Part shown: piece after piece, positions 54,171 to 63,085 of the stretch
Layout: each line of letters begins with the position of its first letter
Position numbering within the stretch: the stretch's first letter is position 1
NCBI RefSeq assembly: GCF_900129885.1
Contig: NZ_FQXE01000015.1
Span: forward strand, 63,266 to 127,265
Length of the DNA stretch: 64,000 nt
Direction: 5' to 3'
DNA from: Pollutimonas bauzanensis
Lineage (GTDB): Bacteria > Pseudomonadota > Gammaproteobacteria > Burkholderiales > Burkholderiaceae_B
The notes under the pieces: generated by a model
The model's database searches: none
Seen by the model: only the letters and a program-made list of their open reading frames with translations
Told to the model about the DNA's origin: nothing
Made by a program: the position numbers and the translations under genes

Positions 54171-55289
54171 ATGCAGATAGGAATTCCACGGGAAAGCCTG
54201 GCCGGCGAAACGCGCGTCGCCGCAACACCCGAAACCATCAAAAAATACCTGGCCGGCAAACATACCGTCGTGGTCGAACGCGGGGCCGGCGCGGCCGCCC
54301 ATTATCCGGATGACGCCTACGCACAGGCGGGCGCGCAACTGGTCGACAGCGCCCAGGCGCTGGGCGCCGACATCGTCCTGAAGGTGCGCCCGCCCAATGA
54401 GCAGGAGCGCCGGCACATGAAGCGCGGGGCCGTCCTGGTCGGCATGCTGGACCCTTTCGACCCGGCCGGCATTGCGCAGCTGGCCGAGGCCGGCCTGACC
54501 GCGTTCGCCCTGGAAGCCGCGCCGCGCATCACGCGCGCGCAAAGCCTGGACGTCCTGTCCTCACAGGCGAACCTGGCCGGCTACAAGGCCGTGCTGTTGG
54601 CGGCCAATCAATATGGGCGGCTGATCCCCATGATGATGACCGCGGCCGGCACGCTCAAGGCCGCCCGCGTGGTGGTGCTGGGCGCCGGGGTCGCGGGCCT
54701 GCAAGCCATCGCGACCGCCAAGCGCCTGGGCGCCGTGGTCGAGGCTTCCGATGTGCGGCCCGCCGCCAAAGAACAGATCGAATCGCTGGGGGCCAAATTC
54801 ATCGACGTTCCCTTTGAGACCGACGAAGAGCGCGAAATAGCGCAAGGCGTGGGCGGCTATGCGCGCCCCATGCCGGCGGCGTGGATGGCGCGCCAGGCGG
54901 CCCTGGTGGCCGAGCGCTGCCGCCAGGCCGACATCGTGATCAGCACTGCGCTGATTCCGGGCCGCCCCGCCCCGGTGCTGATCAGCGCTGAGACGGTGCA
55001 GGGCATGAAACCCGGCTCGGTCATCGTCGACCTCGCGGTCGAGCGGGGCGGCAACTGCCCGCTCTCGGAAAAAGACCAGGTCGTTGAAAAGCATGGCGTC
55101 ACCCTGATAGGCCTGAGCAACCTGCCGGCCCTGGTCGCCACCGACGCCTCGGCGCTTTATGCGCGCAATGTGCTGGACTTCATGAAACTCATCGCCGACG
55201 CCGAAGGCAAGCTTGCCATAAAGCAAGACGACGAAATCATCACTGCCTGCCTGATGTGCATGGACGGCAAAGTCTTAAGGAGCGCCTGA
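54171..55289 (+). CDS. pntAA: NAD(P) transhydrogenase subunit alpha, part 1 (NAD-binding)
   Basis: The 372-aa NAD(H)-binding domain I of the proton-translocating transhydrogenase, an alanine dehydrogenase-like fold. MQIGIPRESLAGETRVAATPETIKKYLAG, VVVLGAGVAGLQAIATAKRLGAVVEASDVRPAAKEQIES and the GGNCPLSEKDQ loop fit the split type. It is soluble and docks to the membrane part. A TATAGT -10-like hexamer at 54128-54133 may mark the promoter, with an imperfect -35. The stop overlaps the next start (TGATG). Confidence 0.96.
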   Translation: MQIGIPRESLAGETRVAATPETIKKYLAGKHTVVVERGAGAAAHYPDDAYAQAGAQLVDSAQALGADIVLKVRPPNEQERRHMKRGAVLVGMLDPFDPAGIAQLAEAGLTAFALEAAPRITRAQSLDVLSSQANLAGYKAVLLAANQYGRLIPMMMTAAGTLKAARVVVLGAGVAGLQAIATAKRLGAVVEASDVRPAAKEQIESLGAKFIDVPFETDEEREIAQGVGGYARPMPAAWMARQAALVAERCRQADIVISTALIPGRPAPVLISAETVQGMKPGSVIVDLAVERGGNCPLSEKDQVVEKHGVTLIGLSNLPALVATDASALYARNVLDFMKLIADAEGKLAIKQDDEIITACLMCMDGKVLRSA

Positions 55290-55603
55290 TGGAAGCCGTA
55301 AGCCCCACCCTCATCAATTTCATTATCTTCGTGCTGGCGATCTACGTGGGTTTCCATGTGGTGTGGAACGTCACCCCCGCGCTGCACACGCCGCTGATGG
55401 CCGTCACCAACGCCATCTCGGCCATTGTCATCGTGGGCGCCATGCTGGCCGCCGCGCTGACTGAAAGCAGCCTGGCCCGCTACATGGGCGTGTTCGCCGT
55501 GGCGCTCGCCGCCGTCAACGTGTTCGGCGGCTTCCTGGTCACGCGCCGCATGCTGGAAATGTTCAAGAAAAAAGACAAAAAACCCGCGGGAGGCAAGGCA
55601 TGA
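55289..55603 (+). CDS. pntAB: NAD(P) transhydrogenase subunit alpha, part 2 (membrane)
   Basis: The 104-aa membrane component carries three to four helices of domain II. FIIFVLAIYVGFHVVWNVTPALHTPLMAVTNAISAIVIVGA is typical, and it ends in a Lys-rich tail. Its ATG overlaps the pntAA stop by 1 bp, its stop overlaps the pntB start by 4 bp. The split of alpha into two genes is common in this order. Confidence 0.95.
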   Translation: MEAVSPTLINFIIFVLAIYVGFHVVWNVTPALHTPLMAVTNAISAIVIVGAMLAAALTESSLARYMGVFAVALAAVNVFGGFLVTRRMLEMFKKKDKKPAGGKA

Positions 55604-57036
55604 TCTCCATCAATCTGGTGACGCTGTTCTATCTGATAGCGTCGGTGTGCTTCATCCAGGCGCTCAAGGGCCTGTCGCACCCAACCACCTCGCAGCGCGG
55701 CAATGCCTTCGGCATGGCCGGCATGGCGATCGCCGTGCTGACCACCGCGGCCCTGATCGCCAGCCTGGCGGCCGACGGCAAGACCGGCATCGGCCTGGGC
55801 TGGGTGCTGCTGGGCCTGCTGGTCGGCGGCACCGTGGGCACCGTGATGGCCAAGCGGGTCGAAATGACCAAGATGCCCGAACTGGTCGCCTTCATGCACA
55901 GCATGATAGGCCTGGCGGCGGTGGCCATCGCCGTGGCCGTCGTGGCCGAGCCGCACGCCTTCAACATCGCCGCCGCGGGCGCGCCCATCCCGGTGGGCAA
56001 CCGGCTGGAACTGTTCATTGGCACCTTCGTCGGCGCGATCACCTTTTCGGGCTCGGTCATCGCGTTCGGCAAGCTGTCGGGCAAATACAAGTTCCGGCTC
56101 TTCCAGGGCGCCCCCGTGGTGTTTTCGGGCCAGCACATCGTCAACCTGGCGCTGGCGCTGGCCATGCTGGCCTGCGGCCTGTGGTTCATGGCAACGCAGT
56201 TGTGGCTGCCCTTCATCATCATGACCCTCCTGGCCTTCGCGCTGGGCGTGCTCATCATCATTCCGATAGGCGGGGCCGACATGCCAGTGGTGGTGTCCAT
56301 GCTCAACAGCTATTCGGGCTGGGCCGCCGCCGGCATCGGGTTTTCCTTGAACAACCCCATGCTCATCATCGCCGGCTCGCTGGTCGGCTCATCGGGCGCC
56401 ATCCTTTCATACATCATGTGCAAGGCCATGAACCGGTCCTTCTTCAATGTGATCCTGGGCGGGTTCGGCGCCGCGCCGGGCTCGGCCGCCGCCGCGGACC
56501 AGGGGCAGCGCAACGTCAGGTCGGGCAGTCCCGACGACGCGGCCTTCCTCATGAGCAATGCGGAATCGGTCACGATAGTCCCGGGCTACGGCCTGGCCGT
56601 CGCCCGCGCCCAGCATGCGCTCAAGGAACTGGCCGAAAAGCTGACCGCCAACGGCGTGGTCGTCAAATACGCCATCCACCCGGTGGCCGGGCGCATGCCG
56701 GGCCACATGAATGTGCTGCTGGCCGAAGCCGAGGTGCCTTACGACCAGGTGTTCGAAATGGATGACATCAACAGCGAATTCTCCCAGACCGATGTGGTGC
56801 TGGTGCTGGGGGCCAATGACGTCGTCAACCCGGCCGCCAAGAATGATCCGCAGTCGCCCATTGCCGGCATGCCTATCCTGGAAGCCTACAAAGCGCGCAC
56901 GGTCATCGTCAACAAGCGTTCCATGGCGGCGGGCTATGCCGGCCTGGACAATGAACTGTTCTACATGGACAAGACCATGATGGTTTTCGGCGATGCCAAG
57001 AAAGTCATCGAAGACATGGTGAAAGCCATCGAATGA
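55600..57036 (+). CDS. pntB: NAD(P) transhydrogenase subunit beta
   Basis: The 478-aa beta subunit has about nine membrane helices (1-270) followed by an NADP(H)-binding domain III (about 300-478). IVPGYGLAVARAQHALKELAEKL, HPVAGRMPGHMNVLLAEAEVPYD and VLVLGANDVVNPAAKNDPQSPIAGMPIL are the domain III motifs. The complex couples proton entry to NADPH production from NADH. It completes the pntAA-pntAB-pntB operon. Confidence 0.97.
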   Translation: MISINLVTLFYLIASVCFIQALKGLSHPTTSQRGNAFGMAGMAIAVLTTAALIASLAADGKTGIGLGWVLLGLLVGGTVGTVMAKRVEMTKMPELVAFMHSMIGLAAVAIAVAVVAEPHAFNIAAAGAPIPVGNRLELFIGTFVGAITFSGSVIAFGKLSGKYKFRLFQGAPVVFSGQHIVNLALALAMLACGLWFMATQLWLPFIIMTLLAFALGVLIIIPIGGADMPVVVSMLNSYSGWAAAGIGFSLNNPMLIIAGSLVGSSGAILSYIMCKAMNRSFFNVILGGFGAAPGSAAAADQGQRNVRSGSPDDAAFLMSNAESVTIVPGYGLAVARAQHALKELAEKLTANGVVVKYAIHPVAGRMPGHMNVLLAEAEVPYDQVFEMDDINSEFSQTDVVLVLGANDVVNPAAKNDPQSPIAGMPILEAYKARTVIVNKRSMAAGYAGLDNELFYMDKTMMVFGDAKKVIEDMVKAIE

Positions 57037-57080
57037 TCCGGCCGCGGCCAGCGCGGGGCCGGCAATGCCCCGCGCTGGCC

Positions 57081-58586
57081 CTATGGCTGGCCGCCAAACT
57101 GGATGCCTTGCGCCAGCGGCAGCTCGCGCGAATAATTCACGGTGTTGGTCGCCCTGCGCATATAAGCCTTCCACGCATCCGAACCCGATTCCCGCCCTCC
57201 GCCGGTTTCCTTTTCGCCCCCGAACGCGCCGCCGATCTCGGCGCCCGATGTCCCGATATTGACATTGGCGATGCCGCAGTCCGAGCCTGACGCCGACATG
57301 AACCATTCCGCTTCGCGCAAGTCGTTGGTGAAGACCGCCGACGACAAGCCCTGCGGCACCTCGTTCTGCAATCGAAGGGCGCCGGCGAAATCGTCATAGC
57401 GCATGACATACAGTATGGGCGCGAAGGTTTCATGGCGCACCACTTCCGTCTGCGCCGGCATCTCGACCAGCGCCGGCGCCACATACCAGGCCTCGGGATA
57501 CTGCCCGGCCAGGCGGCGCTCGCCGCCCGACACCTTGCCGCCTTCGGCGCGCGCCTGCCGCAGCGCCGCCTGCATGCCATCGAACGCCACCCGGTCTATC
57601 AGGGGGCCGACCAGCGTTTCCGCGTCCAGGGGATTGCCTATCCGCGCGCCGGCATAGGCTTTTTCCAGCCTGGCCAGCAAATCGCCGGCCACGCTTCGAT
57701 GCACGATCAAGCGGCGCGTGCTGGTGCAGCGCTGCCCGGCGGTTCCCACGGCGCCGAACAGGATGCCGCGCGCCGCCATGTCCAGATCGGCGCTCGGCGC
57801 CACGATAATGGCGTTATTGCCGCCCAGCTCCAGCAGGGAACGGCCGAAGCGCGCCGCCACCCGCGGACCGACTTCGCGGCCCATGCGGGTGGAGCCGGTG
57901 GCCGACAGCAGCGCAACGCGATGGTGATCGGCCAGCGCCTGCCCGATCTCGCGTCCGCCGATCAACACCTGCGATAGGCCCTCGGGCGCATCGCCGAATT
58001 TTTTCAAGGCGCGCTCGAATAGCGCCTGGCACGCCAAGGCGGCCAAGGGGGTTTTCTCCGATGGCTTCCAGACCACGGCGTCGCCGCAGACTATGGCCAG
58101 GGCCGTGTTCCACGACCATACCGCCACCGGAAAGTTGAACGCCGAGATGACGCCGACGACCCCCAGCGGATGCCAGGTTTCCATCATGCGATGGCCGGGC
58201 CGTTCGGACGCTATCGTCAAACCATACAACTGGCGCGACAGCCCCACGGCAAAGTCGCAGATGTCTATCATTTCCTGGACCTCGCCCGCCCCTTCGGCCA
58301 GGATCTTGCCGGCCTCGACAGATACCAGCCGCCCCAGGGCCTGCTTGTTGGCGCGCAGTTCGTCGCCCAGCAGGCGGACGAGTTCGCCGCGGCGCGCCGC
58401 CGGCACCTGCCGCCATGCCAGGAAGGCGCCGTGCGCGGCGTCGATGGCGGCATTCGCCTGGGCGGCGCTATGCTCGCGCAATTGCGCGATGCGCCCGCCG
58501 TCTATCGGCGAGCGCACCGTCAGGTCCGGCCCGGCCGAGGCTGCCGCATCCACGCCCAATGCGCCCAATAATTCTGCGATATTCAT
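57081..58586 (-). CDS. ALDH7-type aldehyde dehydrogenase (probable aminoadipate-semialdehyde dehydrogenase)
   Basis: NAD-dependent dehydrogenase of 501 aa. General-base Glu253 (LLELGGNN) and catalytic Cys287 (GTAGQRCTSTRRL) are in place, with GVISAFNFPVAVWSWNTALAIVCGDAVVWKPSEKTPL. The motif set matches ALDH7/AmaB, oxidising 2-aminoadipate semialdehyde (piperideine-6-carboxylate) in lysine catabolism. The start at 58586 has AGGAAG. The divergent neighbour, a reductase of the ornithine cyclodeaminase fold, supports the pipecolate route. Exact substrate is inferred from family and context. Confidence 0.9.
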   Translation of the reverse strand: MNIAELLGALGVDAAASAGPDLTVRSPIDGGRIAQLREHSAAQANAAIDAAHGAFLAWRQVPAARRGELVRLLGDELRANKQALGRLVSVEAGKILAEGAGEVQEMIDICDFAVGLSRQLYGLTIASERPGHRMMETWHPLGVVGVISAFNFPVAVWSWNTALAIVCGDAVVWKPSEKTPLAALACQALFERALKKFGDAPEGLSQVLIGGREIGQALADHHRVALLSATGSTRMGREVGPRVAARFGRSLLELGGNNAIIVAPSADLDMAARGILFGAVGTAGQRCTSTRRLIVHRSVAGDLLARLEKAYAGARIGNPLDAETLVGPLIDRVAFDGMQAALRQARAEGGKVSGGERRLAGQYPEAWYVAPALVEMPAQTEVVRHETFAPILYVMRYDDFAGALRLQNEVPQGLSSAVFTNDLREAEWFMSASGSDCGIANVNIGTSGAEIGGAFGGEKETGGGRESGSDAWKAYMRRATNTVNYSRELPLAQGIQFGGQP

Positions 58587-58713
58587 TCGGTCTTCCTGAT
58601 ATTTTCCCGATTGTCCGGGACATGGAGGCAAACAAAAGCGACACTATGACCTGCTTTCATCCATCCACAAGGCATTATTACAATGTTTTGGCCCGAAAAC
58701 AGAGAGATAACCC

Positions 58714-59625
58714 ATGCCAGCCCCTTCCATTGCCGTCTTCAATGCCGCAGAAACCGCCGCGCTGCTGCCGTTTCCCGAACTGGTCGCCGCGCTGGCGCTG
58801 GCCTGCTCCGAATACGCCAGCGGCGCCATTCATGCGCCCGAACGCCAGGTCGTGCCATTCCCCCAAGGAGGAGTCATGCTGTCCATGCCAGCCACGGCGC
58901 GCGATATCGGCATCCATAAGCTCGTGAACGTAATGCCCGGCAATCGCGCGCTGGATCTGCCCACCATACACGGCGTCGTCTCGGCGTTCGATGGCCGCAG
59001 CGGGCGCGAATTGTGCGTGCTCGACGGCCCCACCGTCACGGCGCGCCGCACCGCCGCCGTCACCATGCTGGGCCTGAAGACCTTCCTCGCCCGGCCTCCC
59101 GGGCGGGTGGCGCTGATAGGCACGGGCACGCAGGCTGGCGGCCATATCGAAGCGCTGGCCGCCCTCTATCCCGGCCTGCATGTCACCGCCGTGGGCAGCA
59201 GCCAGGAAAGGGTGCAGGCCTTCATCGACGCGCATCGGTCCCTGCCATTGCAACTGCAAGCCGCCGCGGCCACGCCGGACGACATCGACGCCGTCATTAC
59301 GCTTACCACCAGCGCCGTCCCCGTCTACACCAGGCCTGCCCGAGCCGGCCTGCTGCTGGTCGGCGTGGGCGCTTTCAAGCCCGAACTCGCCGAAATCGGC
59401 CCCGCCACCTTGGCGGGCAGCCGGATCTATGTGGACGATCCGGCCGGCGCGCGGCACGAGGCGGGCGACCTGATACAGGCGCAAGTGGACTGGTCGGCGG
59501 TGCGTTCTCTGGCGGACGCGCTGGCCCATGGCGCGCCATTCGACCACCCCATCGTTTTCAAGACGGTGGGATGCGCGGCATGGGACCTGGCCGCGGCCCG
59601 CTGCGCGCTGGCAAGAATCAAATAG
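58714..59625 (+). CDS. Ornithine cyclodeaminase/mu-crystallin family reductase
   Basis: The 303-aa NAD(P)-binding protein has VALIGTGTQAGGHIEALAALYPG as the Rossmann motif and GPTVTARRTAAVTMLGLK earlier, where family enzymes bind substrate and cofactor. Members that reduce piperideine-2-carboxylate or pyrroline-2-carboxylate to pipecolate or proline fit the context better than true ornithine cyclodeaminase. It is divergent from the ALDH7-type gene (127 bp apart), and the pair would form D-lysine/pipecolate catabolism; a link to the distant AcnX route (3-hydroxyproline to pyrroline-2-carboxylate) is also possible. Confidence 0.88.
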   Translation: MPAPSIAVFNAAETAALLPFPELVAALALACSEYASGAIHAPERQVVPFPQGGVMLSMPATARDIGIHKLVNVMPGNRALDLPTIHGVVSAFDGRSGRELCVLDGPTVTARRTAAVTMLGLKTFLARPPGRVALIGTGTQAGGHIEALAALYPGLHVTAVGSSQERVQAFIDAHRSLPLQLQAAAATPDDIDAVITLTTSAVPVYTRPARAGLLLVGVGAFKPELAEIGPATLAGSRIYVDDPAGARHEAGDLIQAQVDWSAVRSLADALAHGAPFDHPIVFKTVGCAAWDLAAARCALARIK

Positions 59626-59717
59626 AATAAGCCGAAATCGGCCCATAATCGGGTAGACTACCTCTCGGTGAATTGTTCTGTCCCGTCCATTGTCTCTTAC
59701 CGAAATCGTCACAATAA

Positions 59718-60482
59718 ATGTCTATTGCCACCTCTAGCGCCGCGAACGACGGGGAAGATCAGTTTCTGGTCACATCCAGGCTCGAGATCCAGTCGCTGCT
59801 GCGGTCGATCGAAGAAAAAAAGGCCCTGCTCAGGATGCACGTCGAGGGAAGAAGCGTCGCCATCATCACGACCATCCTGGAAATCGAACCGGACGGCAAT
59901 ACGCTCATCGTCGACAACTCGGCCGACGAGGATTTCAATCGGCGCATCTCCAGCGCGGAAAAAGTGTCGTTCGAAACCAATCTCGACAAAGTCCGCATAC
60001 AGTTTTCCGTCCACCGGGTCAGCCCGTGCCTGCAGGACAACCTGCCCGCATTGCGCATTCCGTTCCCGGAATCCATCAGGCGCGTGCAGCGGCGCGAATA
60101 CTACCGCGTCGACATCCCGGTCAGCGAGCCGGCCCTGTGCACCCTTTCCATCGCCGACGGCAAAGGCGCCAGGAAAGACGTCAAGCTGCAAATCCAGGAC
60201 ATCAGCGCGGGAGGCGTTTCCATCCTCGACAACGAGCATCTGCTGGACAATTCCCTGGGCACGATTTACAAAGACTGCACCCTGGACTTGCCGGAAGCGG
60301 GCACCGTGGTGACCGGGCTGCAGATCAAGCGCTCGCTGGACGAAACACTGCTCAACGACAAAAAAATCCGCCTGCTGGGCTGCAAGTTCCACAACTTGTC
60401 CAATCCCATGAATTTTATTGTCCAACAATACATAGGCAAGCTCGAACGCAAGCTCAACGCCAAGCGGCGCGGCTTCGACTGA
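59718..60482 (+). CDS. YcgR-like PilZ domain flagellar brake protein
   Basis: The 254-aa protein has an N-terminal YcgR domain (about 15-115) and a C-terminal PilZ domain with the c-di-GMP motif RRxxR-type RVQRREYYRVDIP (Arg126, Arg130) and DxSxxG in DISAGG (Asp161, Ser163, Gly166). In the c-di-GMP-bound state such proteins slow flagellar rotation. No flagellar genes are nearby. The ATG at 59718 is the only start near the family length. Confidence 0.92.
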   Translation: MSIATSSAANDGEDQFLVTSRLEIQSLLRSIEEKKALLRMHVEGRSVAIITTILEIEPDGNTLIVDNSADEDFNRRISSAEKVSFETNLDKVRIQFSVHRVSPCLQDNLPALRIPFPESIRRVQRREYYRVDIPVSEPALCTLSIADGKGARKDVKLQIQDISAGGVSILDNEHLLDNSLGTIYKDCTLDLPEAGTVVTGLQIKRSLDETLLNDKKIRLLGCKFHNLSNPMNFIVQQYIGKLERKLNAKRRGFD

Positions 60483-60755
60483 CAAAAATCCGGACAGCGG
60501 CATAAGGGTGAACCCTTATGGTGCAGCCTCATGCTGCAATGCACCATGACGGACCGCGAACGCGGTCCGCAATAAGCGCCAGGCCGGGCTCCCCGACCGC
60601 ATAAAACATAAATTAATCAATACAATCAATGGCTTGCGCGCCAACCTCCAGAGTTGGCACATGGTTTGCGTTTACTCCATCAAGCCCCTACGGGTTTCCG
60701 ATGGATCACGATGCGCTGCATGGATTTTTTGCAGTCTCTCGCAAAAGGCAAGTTT
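60483..60755. other. Intergenic region with palindromes downstream of the ycgR-like gene
   Basis: The 273-bp gap begins with a palindrome cluster (60501-60569, listed separately). A further hairpin, GCCAAC (60640-60645) with GTTGGC (60653-60658), follows in an AT-richer stretch. The remainder, up to the small ORF at 60756, shows no recognisable gene. Confidence 0.5.
60501..60569. repeat. Cluster of three adjacent inverted repeats
   Basis: First, CATAAGGGT (60501-60509) with ACCCTTATG (60512-60520), loop GA. Second, ATGGTGCA (60518-60525) with TGCACCAT (60540-60547), enclosing a smaller GCAGC/GCTGC stem. Third, CGGACCGCG (60550-60558) with CGCGGTCCG (60561-60569), loop AA. All arms are exact. 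They start 19 bp after the ycgR-like stop. No long T-tract follows, so they may form an mRNA 3' structure, a REP-like block or a terminator assisted by a factor. Confidence 0.85.
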
Positions 60756-61046
60756 ATGAAGCTCTCTCCACTTTTCGCTGCCACCCCCGATTTCGACGGT
60801 CTGGATGAAGGCCAACTGCGGCCGAGCCGGGCAGCCTTTGTTCTGCCATCCCTGCTGCACAGCTTCTCGCACGGTGCGGTATCGCCAAAACCCATGGCTC
60901 CTCGCGCCACAAAGCGGCTGCGCCATAGCGGGAAACCCACCCCCCGCTATTCCGTAGGACCGCTGTTCGGTTTGTTCAGGCGCTATCGCTCGTGGCTGCA
61001 CAAGCAGTATGCGGATCTCGCCGCGGGCAGCCACTTTTATGATTGA
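60756..61046 (+). CDS. Hypothetical protein
   Basis: The 96-aa ORF starts MKLSPLFAATPDFDGLDEG after an AAAAGGC ribosome site and ends with a basic/aromatic stretch, LFRRYRSWLHKQYADLAAG. The middle is Arg/Pro-rich. No domain could be recognised; there is no signal peptide or membrane segment. It could start further upstream (ATG at 60711). It is convergent with a LysR gene, 27 bp away. The coding call is uncertain. Confidence 0.4.
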   Translation: MKLSPLFAATPDFDGLDEGQLRPSRAAFVLPSLLHSFSHGAVSPKPMAPRATKRLRHSGKPTPRYSVGPLFGLFRRYRSWLHKQYADLAAGSHFYD

Positions 61047-61073
61047 GGCGTGCAACCCGCCCCGGCGATACGA

Positions 61074-62021
61074 TCAACCGCCGCCGCGGACCGCAGCCGG
61101 AGGCATCGGCGCAAGGGGGGCCGCAGCCTGCGCGTAGCGCTGCAAAAGCATGTCTCTCAATGCCGCGCTGGCCGGCGCTTCGTATCGCGACGCCATGCGG
61201 GCGATGCCGACCGTCCAGCCCACTTTTCCTTTCAGGGAAATGAGTTCGCAGCGCCCCGCGGCGACCAGCCGCAGGGCCTGCGCCGGGGCTATCCCCAGCC
61301 CGAACCCCGCCTCGACCATGCGGACAAGGGTCGGCACGGTCGAGATCTGTTGGGCGGCATCATGCAGCGCAAGATCCGCATCCAGGAAGGCTTGCTGCAG
61401 CACTTTTCGAAGCAGGGTGCCTTGAGGATTTACCATCAGGGGCTGATTCTTCAGTTCCCGAAGCGCCACACTGGTCTTCTTGCCCAGCGGGTGGCCTTTG
61501 GGGACGACGAGAGAGCAGGCGTCCCAATAAAGCGGCTCGAACACGACGTTCTTGCGGTCGCTTGGCTCAGACACAATGGCCAGGTCCACCTCCGCGGCGG
61601 CAAGCATCTGAAGGCTACGATGCGAATCTATATCCAGAAGATTGACCTTGATACCCGGATACTGGCGCACGAAGTCTGCCAGGAGGAAAGGAATCTCGTC
61701 TTGAGCAAGCGACGGCACCACCGCAATAGTCACTTCACCGCGCTGAAGCGATGCCTCCTGGCGCAGTGTCTTCTCCACGCTGGAAAGCGCCGCGCAGGCG
61801 TTGAGGGCTGCGTCCAGCAAGCGGCGCCCAGCCTCGGTGAGCGCGACCGAGCGCGTTGTCCGGTCAAAGAGCTTGACGCCAAGGCGTGTTTCCAGCAATT
61901 TGATGCGCGCGCTCACCGCCGAGGCGGACGTATGCAGCCGCTCCGAGGCGGCTCGAAAGCTTCCGGCCTGGGCGACCGCGAGAAACGTGACGATGCTGTT
62001 GAGATTGAAGTGCGGACCCAT
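61074..62021 (-). CDS. LysR family transcriptional regulator
   Basis: The 315-aa LTTR has a helix-turn-helix at residues about 5-62 (LNSIVTFLAVAQAGSFRAASERLHTSASAVSARIKLLE) and an effector domain (about 90-295). It is the last gene of the minus-strand run Bug, AhpD-like, 3-hydroxyacyl-CoA dehydrogenase-like, LysR; its gap to the dehydrogenase gene is 69 bp. It probably regulates this cassette. The C-terminus is Ala/Pro-rich beyond the normal end. Confidence 0.93.
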   Translation of the reverse strand: MGPHFNLNSIVTFLAVAQAGSFRAASERLHTSASAVSARIKLLETRLGVKLFDRTTRSVALTEAGRRLLDAALNACAALSSVEKTLRQEASLQRGEVTIAVVPSLAQDEIPFLLADFVRQYPGIKVNLLDIDSHRSLQMLAAAEVDLAIVSEPSDRKNVVFEPLYWDACSLVVPKGHPLGKKTSVALRELKNQPLMVNPQGTLLRKVLQQAFLDADLALHDAAQQISTVPTLVRMVEAGFGLGIAPAQALRLVAAGRCELISLKGKVGWTVGIARMASRYEAPASAALRDMLLQRYAQAAAPLAPMPPAAVRGGG

Positions 62022-62090
62022 TTGTCTCTTGAACGGTGAACATGCGCCTATTATGCCCGTCCCATTTGCGCGAGGATGGATGCACGCATC

Positions 62091-63026
62091 TTACGCGCCA
62101 GGCAGGACTGCCGGTGAATGCTGCACCAGCTCGGCCGCGCGGTTGAGCACCGCCTCAAAGCGCAAGCGTTCCGCCGCGGCCTCTTCCGAAGTCCAATCCC
62201 AGAAACCGCGCAGCGACTTTGTGCCCGCGCGCCCCTGCTCCACGAGCGCCCGCAGGCCCGCCGATGGCTGAGGGTCGTTGCACAGGCTGGGGTAGATAGA
62301 ACTTGCCGCCGCGAGCTGGGTATCCAGGCCGGAGAGCTCCTTTTGCAGGATGGGGCCGGCGGCCGCATATCGGAAACCGAAACCATAACGAACCGCTTTG
62401 TCGACGTCCTCCGGCGTCGCCAGGCCCGAATCAATGATCGAGAACGCTTCGCGCATCAGGGCATGCTGAATACGGTTGGCCAGCAAGCCTGGCAGATCTT
62501 TGTTGATCTTTACGACCACCCTGCCGACTGCCTCGAAAGCCTCTTGCAGCTCGAGGATCGCGGCCTCGGACGTCTTCTCTCCCTTTGCCAGTTCCACGAG
62601 CGGGACGATGTGCGCCGGCAGGAAGAAATGGGCATTGGCCATCCGATGGGCGCTTGAGCATCCGGCCGCGATGTCGGTGATCCGGAAGCCACTGCTGTTC
62701 GAGCCGATCGGGATATGCGCGGGGGCGCGCTCATCGAGCTCCCTGAACACTTGCTGCTTGGTGGCCAGATCTTCGCTCACCGTCTCGATGACGATCCGTG
62801 CTTCGCTCCAATCCACCTCGGCGATGCCCGCGGTGACGCGCAGCAACTCGTCGCTCCATGAACCCTGCAGGACCGCCACTCCATCGCGCATGCGGCCGGC
62901 GGCCGCTGCACGGTTGGAGGCGAAAGGCTCCACCGCCTGTACGCGCCATCCCGCCTTCAAAAAGATCGCCGCAATGTCGCAGCCCATATGACCGCAGCCG
63001 ATGACAACTACATTTGACTGTTGCAT
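62091..63026 (-). CDS. 3-hydroxyacyl-CoA dehydrogenase family protein
   Basis: NAD-binding dehydrogenase of 311 aa. The Rossmann motif VVVIGCGHMGCDIAAIFLKAGWRV (3-30), GSNSSGFRITDIA, RMANAHFFLPAHIVPLVEL and the C-terminal NRIQHALMREAFSIIDSGLATPEDVDKAVRYGFGFRYAAAGP fit the single-domain 3-hydroxyacyl-CoA dehydrogenase/L-gulonate 3-dehydrogenase group. These can act on small hydroxy acids. Context (Bug receptor, AhpD-like protein) suggests catabolism of an organic acid; the substrate is unknown. Confidence 0.9.
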   Translation of the reverse strand: MQQSNVVVIGCGHMGCDIAAIFLKAGWRVQAVEPFASNRAAAAGRMRDGVAVLQGSWSDELLRVTAGIAEVDWSEARIVIETVSEDLATKQQVFRELDERAPAHIPIGSNSSGFRITDIAAGCSSAHRMANAHFFLPAHIVPLVELAKGEKTSEAAILELQEAFEAVGRVVVKINKDLPGLLANRIQHALMREAFSIIDSGLATPEDVDKAVRYGFGFRYAAAGPILQKELSGLDTQLAAASSIYPSLCNDPQPSAGLRALVEQGRAGTKSLRGFWDWTSEEAAAERLRFEAVLNRAAELVQHSPAVLPGA

Positions 63027-63085
63027 TCAATACCTTATATCTCGAGTAACAAGGCCCCATTGGTCCAGCGCCATGGAGTCGCCAT

